NCBI RefSeq assembly: GCF_910596095.1 | Contig: NC_056547.1 | Location: 5,724,147-5,788,146 of the forward strand | Direction of reading: 5' to 3' | Length of the DNA: 64,000 nucleotides | Source of the DNA: Thunnus maccoyii | Lineage: Eukaryota > Chordata > Actinopteri > Scombriformes > Scombridae | Shown: positions 55,677 to 64,000 of the stretch, in pieces | How positions within the stretch are numbered: position 1 is the first letter of the stretch | How the letters are laid out: every line of letters starts with the position of its first letter | Notes under the pieces: generated by a model | Told to the model about the DNA's origin: nothing | Seen by the model: only the letters and a program-made list of their open reading frames with translations | Database searches by the model: none | Translations under genes and position numbers: made by a program

Positions 55677-58600
55677 TCAGAACAGGAATGGATTTTTGTT
55701 TTTGTTCATGGTCTCTCCGAACCCGCTGCCTGAGAGCAGCTGTGGCTGCAAGGGGACTCCACCTCCGGCTTGCGGAATGGAACCTCCCAAGTGGTGACTC
55801 CCTCCAAAGAAACTGGATTGGACCATTCCTGCTCCCGATAAAAGGGGTTCTGCCCCTATTTCTGATAAAGGATTCCCTGACGGAAATCCAGACAAGCCCA
55901 CTCCAACCCTGGTGGGGTTCATGTTAAATCCAATTTGTGGACTCCCTCCTCCAGAAACAGGTTGTACCATTCCAGTTCCTGAATGCAGAGGAGCCACCTG
56001 AGCTGCCTGAAGCATATTTAAGCCAGAATGAGACCCTCCCATGGAAAGGGGTGGTAGCTGAAACAGGGGAGTTTCACTGGAAGGATTGGCAGCTCCAAAA
56101 GTGGGATATGGTGCACCATAAGACGGTGCATGGATGGAACCAAAAGGACTGCCGGGTTGGGCTGATGTTTCAGGGAGGGACACCCCTCCAACAGCCCCTG
56201 AAATGACCATAGGGCCAGACACCATGCCCCTGACTTTAAAAGTGCCTGGGAAATCAGGAGGAGTAATAGGACGACAGAGGGATGAGGGGAAGGAGGGAGG
56301 GATATACAGTTTGGAGTATTCCAGCAGAGAGAAAATGCACCAAAGCAGAGCAGAGAGAGGGGTGAAAAGAGTTATATATCTGCTGGTTAATATACACTAG
56401 TCTCTATACAGGGTAAGTTCAGTAGTTCACCAATGCTCACACACACACATACACACACATAACAACATCTATACACTACAGCGTGACTCAGGGGAGGGTT
56501 GGTTCAGCAAAACACAGAATCACAATAAGCTTTTTCATATAAACCTATTGATAGATATTTATTTGTCAGTCATACTTTCTCCTCCCCTCTCTGTCTCTCT
56601 CTCTCTGGACTCAAGACTTCAGCAAAACAATCACGGAATGCATTTCAAACATTACAGGGGAATGACTGATATTTAGTATCTCTGATTTGCCAGTCTTTGA
56701 AGTTGATCATGCGTCCATTTTAATCAAGCGTACCACAGATAATCCCACATGAAACCTTCGTCAAAAATGGTGTTTTTCACCAAGGGTGAAGCATGTCTAC
56801 CTCTCCTTACCAATTGCTTGGGTCTGGGTGGCGGGTGTGTTGATAGGGGGGCGCTGTTTGGGGTTAGAGGAAAATAGATTGTCCAAGTCAACCAGCGACG
56901 CCCCCACCGAGCCCAGAAATGAAGCAGTCTTTCTATGTATGTCCTCTTCTTGCGTTGTTCGCTTTCCTGCAATAAAATAAAGGTCCAATTCTACTCTAAA
57001 AGGTGTTTTCTTTAGGAGACAGGTCAGAGAGGAAGAGAGAGCAAAGCGGGAGAGAAGGTTAGTTAATTAAGATTGTTAGCTGACTGCTGAGAGATGGAGG
57101 AAGATGGAGGTGAAATGGAGAAAATGGAAGAAAATGGTCACACATGCTAATGACCTTTAACTTTACACAAGAAAAGAGTATAGTTATACATAAATGCACA
57201 TAAACACATATGCAGGCACACAAACGGTTTAGTATTTAGAGTCACTATTTTGAGCCAAGCACTCAACCAGCTGGTATAATATTGATTACAAACAAGCACA
57301 AATTTGAGAAAACATGAATAGATAGATTGAGTTGATTAAATTGATTTCATCAGAGTGAGGCACTGAATTGCTGAATATAAAGTGAATAATGAAATTTTAC
57401 TCTTAAGAAAATGGATGAATCACAGAAATAAGCATTCAGGCAAATGTGAAGTGCTATTTACCTGTGCCATTGCTAGGTGCGTTGCTCGGTGCACCCCAAG
57501 GATCACTGGTTTTAGATCCTCCGTCTCCAAAGGGGTCACTTGAAGGGGGGTCTGAGGGTGGAGCAGGTGAACCCCATGCATCATCTGTACTGGCTGGAGC
57601 TGCAGCTAAAAAGGCAAAAATAAAAGGCAGGCTCAAATAGGACATAGCAATAATATACAGATCTGACCAAAATTTCAGTCTAATGGTTTTATTTCTGTGA
57701 TAAAATATTCTAAACACAAGATTCTGTTACTAGATTTTTCCATAGCCTTAACATATAGCACATGGCTTCGTTCAGCGATGGGAACTTGCCCAGGTGTCCT
57801 AACATGACCCAAGTGCAAAACTTACATCATATAATGGTGGCAATAGTGTGATATATGGCTACATGAATACGCCCATTTACCATTTTACATGATAAGAAAT
57901 GGTCAGATATAGGGGGGGGGGTCATAAACCCTGTCTATGTTTAAAGATGGTCTCTGACATCCACTGACTCCTGGTCAATGACTCTGATCCCTTTCTGGTT
58001 GATGCCGTTTTGCATTTTACACGGAGTCCTTGCCAGATGCAAATTTCATTCACTGAAGAGGGTCATGGGACACATTTATGAGTACTGGAAAAAGCTACTA
58101 AGTGATCACAGAAATGTGTTCCCAAATTCCAAGAATGAATATCCATACTCAAGCATTGTTATTTAATCTTACCTGGGGCTCCCCATGGGTCATTGTCTGG
58201 TTTGGATGCATCCCCAAATGGATCAGAATTATCAACGACTGAGGAAGCGCTTGTCCCATCCCCCCAGGGATCTCTGCCCTTTGTTTCCACTTGTGGATCA
58301 GATGGGGCCTCCCAGGGATCTGAACCAGTGGCGGGTGGAGAGGTGGCAGGGGCTCCCCATGCATCTGCACTGCCTTGGGTTTGGTTCACCTGAGGGGCAT
58401 TGAAGGGATCTGAGGCCTCATCTTTTGGTGGGCTGGAGGGCACTGCAAATGGGTCCTCCTTAGGGGGTGTTGTTGGTGAGGTGAAAGGGTCATCTTTTGT
58501 AGGTGCGGATGGTGCCGAGAAAGGATCCTCTTTAGGTGGTGTTGTTGCTGCAGCTAAGGGGTCATCTTTAGTAGGTTTGGATGATGCAGAGAAAGGATCC

Positions 58601-61600
58601 TCTTTAGGTGGTGTTGCTGGAGCAGCAAAGGGATCATCTTTGGATAGTTTGGATGGTGCAGAGAAAGGATCCTCTTTGGGTGGTGTTGTGGGAGCAGCAA
58701 AGGGGTCATCTTTCGGGGGTGTTGATGCCGGTGCAGTAAAGGGATCATCTTTTGGGGTGTTAAATGGGTCATCTTTCGGGGTGTTAAATGGATCATCTTT
58801 TGGAGCGTTAAAGGGATCATCTTTTGGGGTGTTAAAGGGGTCATCTTTTGGGGCGTTAAACGAGTCATCTTTTGGGGCGCTAAAGGGATCATCTTTTGGG
58901 GTGTTAAAAGGGTCATCTTTTGGGGTGTTAAAGGGATCATCTTTTGGGGTGTTAAATGGATCTTCTTTTGTGGTGTTGAATGGGTCATCTTTAGGTGCAT
59001 TAAATGGATCATGGTTAGACGAACTGAAGGGATCTGGTTTATCTTTTGGAGCAGCAAATGGATCCTCCTTGTCTTTGGGTGCATTGAAGGGGTCTGAACT
59101 ATCTTTCGTTGCGTTGAAAGGGTCATCTTTTGGTGCACCAAAGGGATCTGAATCATTTTTCACCACAAATGGATCTTGTCCATCTTTAGATGCAGTAAAT
59201 GGATCAGGCTCATCTTTTGGTGCTGCAAAAGGATCTTCTCCATTCTTTGGTGGCGCGAATGGATCTTCTTCAGTTTTTGGAGCTGCAAATGCCTCTTCAT
59301 GAGTTTTGGTTGGAGCCCCCCAGGGATCACTGCTGGCTGCTGTGTCAGTTGTGGCAGGTCTTGCGGGTGTGCCCCATGGATCAGTGGCCTCTTTTGGTTC
59401 TTTGGGGGTTCCCCATGGGTCTGGTTTCACCTCCTCCTCCTCCTTTTCCTTGTTCTCTGCTTTTCCTGCTCCCCAAGCATCATTTTTCTCCTCAGTGCCT
59501 TTGCCTGCATCCTCCCATTTCAGCTCATCTTCACTCATTTTGGCCTAGGATATTAAAAATGCAAAATTAGTAAACACAAACAATGAATGGTTTCTTTAGT
59601 GGTCTGGCTAAATCTGAGTTTTCCTTTTAACTTAAGTGATCACTACTTCACTTATTTGGTACTCATGATAATCCCCACATCTGCCTGGCACCTCCAGTTT
59701 TTGTAACCAGGAGTCAGTTTGCCAAGAACGCTATCTTCATCTGCCACCTGACTAACAATGCATCAGACCCCTTTACCTAGCTTTGCAGGTGGTGAGCCCA
59801 GATAGCCTATATAATAATTCCCACCAATTTGATTTCCATTGCTGCTAATTCTACTCTAACCATGGGATTATACTGTATGTTTTTAACGTGACTGATTTTT
59901 TTCTGCCACCGCAATAGCCATGTCACAGATATTTGTCTTTTCTGAACATGCTAACGGATTAGAATACCCAGGATATACAAAGCTTACTCTGTAATGAAGG
60001 CCACAGGTTTAAGAGCCAACTGGAACCAAAAATTCTTCTCAGTATGGTCAAAAGACAACTTTAATGGGAGTAGCAGTTTCTAAAGTCCTTTTTTTGATTT
60101 AAGTTTGTAAACAACTCTATGATCTTGTGTGAAATGTTCTGTTGTTTGACTTTTTTTTGGGATGAACATTTTACCATTTATTGTATACTTTATAGTACTG
60201 AACTTGCTACCTCTTATTTACCTGTCAGTCTGTATCACTACTAATACTACTTATCCATCCACTTACAAAAAAAAGATAAGCTTTCTCAGATTGACGTAAT
60301 ATGTTAAGATTGGTTTCCCTAACAGCGTTCTTGAAGCAGGACAATACAGGAGCAATGGCTCAACAGTAGAATATACAGGGGGCAATTCAATACAATAGCC
60401 CTGCAAAAAATATTCAGGAAAGTTCAGTTGTATTGAGACTTTGTCAGATGAGTGTTGACTATGGTTATTTTTGATGCCATGGTTTGTGGTGTTGTATTGG
60501 TATAGTATTGATACTAATGTGTCCTCTTGCTGTACTTGCTATATGCTCACCCTCCTCTCTGCCTCTTTCTTCTCAGCTTCCTGTTTAAGGCGCTCCTCTT
60601 TGCGGGCATTAAAGGAAGCAGTCAAGTCGGCCACGGAGGGTATATTGTCTATGGAGGGAAGCCCTGTGGCCCCAGCAACGTAGACTGGCTTGTAGTTGGG
60701 ATCCTTGACAGCGTCCGAGGATGAGGCTATTGTGAGGGGTTGGAAAAGAGATTGAATGAGATTTGTGCTAGAGAGAAAAAGAGAGACATAGACAAGTAAA
60801 GAGCATTGTTCAAAACAGTTGAAACAATGGAAGCAGATGTAGGAAAGAGGGGCTCACCAGCAGAACCTTTTGACGTCTTCTCTCTGGTCTTGAAAGCAAA
60901 GTCTCTTTCTTCCTTTAGTTTCTCATCGTCCTCCATGAGAACAAGGACAACCTTGGCCTTCTCTCTCACATTTCCACCCTGGGACAGATATGCTCACATT
61001 AGCCTTTGACCTGGCTCTGAACATTTAAACAAATCATATCTAAACCTGAAAAACTTCTGTTTAAACCTGAAATAAAGCCCAAATGGTACAGGTTCTTACA
61101 TGACCAAAAATAACTAAGGGTTCTACAGCTTGTACTGTAAGTGTCAAGCACTGTTACTCTGGAAAGCTTTTGACTCGGCTTTCTTATATCTATGTGAGAC
61201 AGACAAGCATCTATTGTGATTCTTAGACTGTGCTGGCGCTGAGGTTACAAGAAATATGACTACATAATCAGTGGATATTAAAAATGAATGCTCTGTACTT
61301 TACAGGAATTAGGTATCACCTGATCTTTGCCATCCTTCTCTACAAAGCGGTACTCTGTGAGGGCTTTGACAATGTAGATGTTGTCTTTCATTTTCAGAAG
61401 CACACGGTCGTCACCAGTCTTCAACAGGTACTCCAGCAGTGTCAGGGACTACAATGGAAAAAGCCGGACCATAAACAAATGTACGTAAAACTAAAATATA
61501 TATATGGTTGAAAGCAAAGTGAACTTTCAATCCATATGGTTTTCATCAAAACTGATGCGTCCAACACCCTTTTGTTTTCTGTATAATCAAGGAATTCATG

Positions 61601-64000
61601 TGACAAAACAACAAGGAAAGGAACAAAACTAAATCTCTGTGTAAAGTGCAAAGGCTTCAAAACATATACAAAGCCAGTAGTGGACACTAATGTAACTGAT
61701 GCACCAATACAAAGTCACATGACTGGCAAAGTTATCTTTTTTATGTTACTGTGTTGTTGATACCAATGACTTAATAGCAGATGTGGCAGTGCAGTTTACA
61801 TCTCCACTGAAGGCCAGATAAGTAAATCCTGTCATGTGATGGAACAGCGAGTGCTTTCAATTGAGCTTTAACTGTTATAAATAGCTGCTCAACTGGTAAA
61901 ATCTCAGTCTTTTATAATTTGTTTATCCGTGTGCTGGTATGGTCAATCTAATGCAGACTAATCAAGTCTTGTTAACATAGTATAACACTTCATTCTAAAT
62001 CAAATTTAATCAAACAGATACAGATTCTGATGTTGATTAAAGGGCTAGACTAATATAGTAGGCTGACACTGAACTCTTATTGCATACTGGATATTGTCCA
62101 TTCAGTGTCCTCTACCCTTGGATGTGATCCTCGCTGAGCATAGCCAAGCAAAACCTGAGCTGAATTTTTAATTTCTCTGCATATTTTATATGTAAGTGTT
62201 AATTTATGTTTTCTTATAAATGACCTCTTCATTTAAAGCCTAGTTTATTTCAGCTTTTACCCATTATTGGTCACCATACAGCTGCTAAGCCTATAAGAAT
62301 TAATTGGTCTGGGATTGAAGGCAGAACTTTTGTGTCCCATTGCTTACTTTTGTAGGGACTTACTTAACCCTAAGAGACCCACGGGGGCGTCTGCGATATC
62401 GGCCTACATTACTGTCTTCCAGAGGCTGTAGCAGGCTCAGTTTTTAAGGCTGAAGATACTGGTATTATATGAAACTAGATGCCCTGAGGCATCCATTTGT
62501 ATCAACCATGTCATGCTAGCTTGTTGGGAAGGGGGCTAAGTAACGTTCCAAAGTTAGGCTAAATTTTGATGAGGGAAAAACTGGCATGGCCATTTTCAAA
62601 GGGGTCTCTTGACCTCTCAGCTCAAGATATCTAAATGAAAATGGGTTCATTCTGTACCCACGAGTCTCCTCTTTACAGACATGACCACTTTATGCTAATC
62701 CCATTCAGTTTTGCAGCATAAATGTGTTATTTTCGCCTATTCTAAAAGTGGTGTATTTGAATATTTCTGCATACTGGGGTTACTAAACAGTCTTGGAATT
62801 GGATAAATTGGGTATGACTGGAGAGCTGAGACTCTTGTGGATTCAATGAGCCCAACTGTATTCATGTGTGATGATGTTAGTCCCCATAGTAGTCATTTCA
62901 TTGTAGTGAGACCATTTTTTGAAACTTGACCTCACTGTATAAAATGACCTATTGTGACCTCTAGGATTATCACAATCTCATGATTGCTTCCTTAAATTAA
63001 TTATTCAATAATACTATATATGAGGTGCTCCACTCCAAATAGCAGCTATGTACAGCTAACCTTGACAACTCAGCTGTATTTTGACAGTATTGTGTAAAGA
63101 ACATAGACTAACTTATCAGAGATAACTTGCAGGGCAAGTTGACCTCCCTGCCAGGCCTAAGCTTCAGGGTATTTAAAGTTATGTTTTCTGTATAATATGT
63201 TTTCTAAACTAAAATGTTTTATACAAGGAGTGTAGCTGCTTCAAGGAATAGCTGAGTGTGCAGTCCAGACAGAGAGCACCGCTTAGAACCAGAACTGGAG
63301 CAACCTGCTTGCAATCCGGAGAGAGACTCACTTAGAGCAGGCAGAGAGCAGGAGAGTTTCTGCCAAAAACAAGCAGCAAGACCGGGGGAGACATGAGTGC
63401 AGCTGCTTGCTAACAGTTACAGCAGAGAGCAGGAAGGAGGACAGACATCTCACTATGCTGCTCTAAACGGCGACTCTGCTGCTGCGGACTCACAAAGCAG
63501 GCACTGTAGTTTATAACTGTAGCGTCAGTTGTCTGACTAAGAATTGATAACACAACAATCAACAATCATTCCTCCTGTGCATGATCATGTTTTGATTCAG
63601 ACTGCGCACTAAGAGGAGGGGCTATTCATAAACAGGTCTGTTTTCAATGTGTTTGTGAGAGAGAGAGAGAATGGGGCAAGGGGGCGGAGCGAATCAATGC
63701 GCTATACGCAGCTCTACTATGAAATAAGATTTTACCCATTTAAAAAAAAGAAAAAAAGTAGAAAATAAATATGTGGCAGTCAATGTTGATATTGTGGTGG
63801 GCCACCACAAATAAATGAATGTATGGGAAACCCTGAAGTCTATGTATTTATTGTGTAGAGGAATGTTAATGATTTTGGTCACAGTCCTTGTTTTGAAAAT
63901 AAGGCTACAATTGAACCTTTAAATGGCCTCAGCTACCACAAGTTAATATACATTATTCCTCCTCCTTCTGTCCCCCACCTTGTGGATGTGTCTCCAGTTC
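55677..64000 (-). CDS. Epsin-family endocytic adaptor (divergent, DPF-rich), partial 5' end
   Basis: Clathrin-coat adaptor with an ENTH domain that binds membrane phosphoinositides. Minus-strand exons: from beyond 64,000 to 63,979 (NWRHIHK), 61,448-61,320, 60,978-60,858, 60,726-60,551, 59,544-58,173, 57,605-57,462, 56,966-56,811 and 56,245-55,677; phases agree, giving 895 residues here. The ENTH part shows SLTLLEYLLKTG … EKDGKDQ/GGNVREKAK … KEERDFAFKTREK. A short charged linker follows. Then the large exon has seven DPW motifs in all (AP-2 binding) and 31 DPF motifs (AP-2/Eps15-type), counting the next exon. A clathrin box LVDLD in FLGSVGASLVDLDNLF matches the epsin C-terminal region, and the protein ends NKNPFLF (NPF, EH-domain binding). 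No ubiquitin-interacting motif is visible between ENTH and DPW regions, unlike epsins 1-3. The N-terminal ENTH helices are outside the window. Confidence 0.88.
58739..58995 (-). repeat. 24 bp coding tandem repeat (DPF array) in the epsin gene
   Basis: Imperfect 24-base units ('ggatcatcttttggggtgtt…' on the plus strand), each encoding eight residues of DDPFNTPK type. Looser, longer DPF units flank it on both sides (58,440-58,740 and 58,995-59,300). The unit length preserves frame. Confidence 0.9.
59545..60550. other. Intron of the epsin gene, nothing recognised
   Basis: AT-rich, no repeat or exon supported. Confidence 0.5.
61449..62439. other. Left part of the 2.5 kb epsin intron, nothing recognised
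   Basis: No exon-like sequence or transposon end. The repeat block may begin as early as about 62,365 ('cctaagagacccacgggggc'). Confidence 0.45.
62440..62946 (+). repeat. Abundant dispersed teleost repeat in the epsin intron
   Basis: Homologous over about 480 bases to 13,080-13,565 and 21,832-22,318, but carrying an additional segment ('tgtcatgctagcttgttggg') that those copies lack. It is therefore the fuller copy. Confidence 0.8.
63230..63690. repeat. GC-richer block, possible dispersed repeat
   Basis: Compositionally distinct (purine-rich, many 'gagagcagg' motifs) from the surrounding AT-rich intron. No second copy in the window; nature unproven. Confidence 0.3.

Noticed and set aside
58400-59302. 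300-codon plus-strand open frame opposite the epsin large exon
   Set aside because: It is the antisense of a tandem repeat whose unit length is a multiple of three, which keeps stops away. It has low complexity (KGSSFGVLN-type) and no homology, splice context or promoter.

Overview
The window is nuclear DNA of a ray-finned fish, most likely a percomorph teleost. The evidence is short coding exons split by GT-AG introns, AT-rich intergenic DNA, CA/GT microsatellites, teleost-type MITEs, SINEs and LINE tails, and gene families of fish type. There are no operons and nothing bacterial. No exact species can be named from the sequence.

Layout. 1-4.1 kb: intergenic. 4.1-8.2 kb (+): a complete three-exon recoverin/visinin photoreceptor calcium sensor. 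8.2-11.2 kb: MITE, dispersed repeats and a piece of an LTR. 11.27-35.53 kb: a segmental duplication with two full tandem units (A 11,269-20,021 and B 20,022-28,820), a third unit cut short (C 28,821-29,735) and a 5.2 kb inverted copy of the unit interior (D 30,286-35,530). Each of A, B and D carries one intact four-exon NK-lysin (saposin-like antimicrobial peptide) gene and a relic NK-lysin last exon. A and B also carry the last two exons of a second, divergent NK-lysin. The units further contain LTR fragments with a tRNA-Pro-like primer-binding site, an abundant dispersed repeat, a tRNA-derived SINE, a LINE 3' tail and a 372 bp MITE. 35.5-40.5 kb: intergenic repeats.

40.5-47.9 kb (-): a six-exon GSG1-like (gsg1l2-type) claudin-fold membrane protein with an unusual Gly/Met-rich C-terminal tail made by a 75 bp tandem repeat. 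Its probable 5' untranslated exon lies near 50.8-51.2 kb. 52-55.7 kb: intergenic. 55.7 kb to the window end (-): the 3' eight exons of a divergent epsin-family endocytic adaptor. It has an ENTH domain, 7 DPW and 31 DPF motifs, a clathrin box and a terminal NPF, but no visible ubiquitin-interacting motif. Its first exon(s) lie beyond base 64,000.

How the genes relate. The recoverin and gsg1l2 genes are also close together in human (17p13.1), so they look like conserved synteny; the NK-lysin block sits between them as a lineage-specific expansion. The most interesting signal is the NK-lysin cluster. The inverted copy D has changed its saposin domain almost only by amino-acid-replacing substitutions, which raise its net charge by about +7, while flanking non-coding DNA stays nearly identical. 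This suggests recent diversification of an immune effector.
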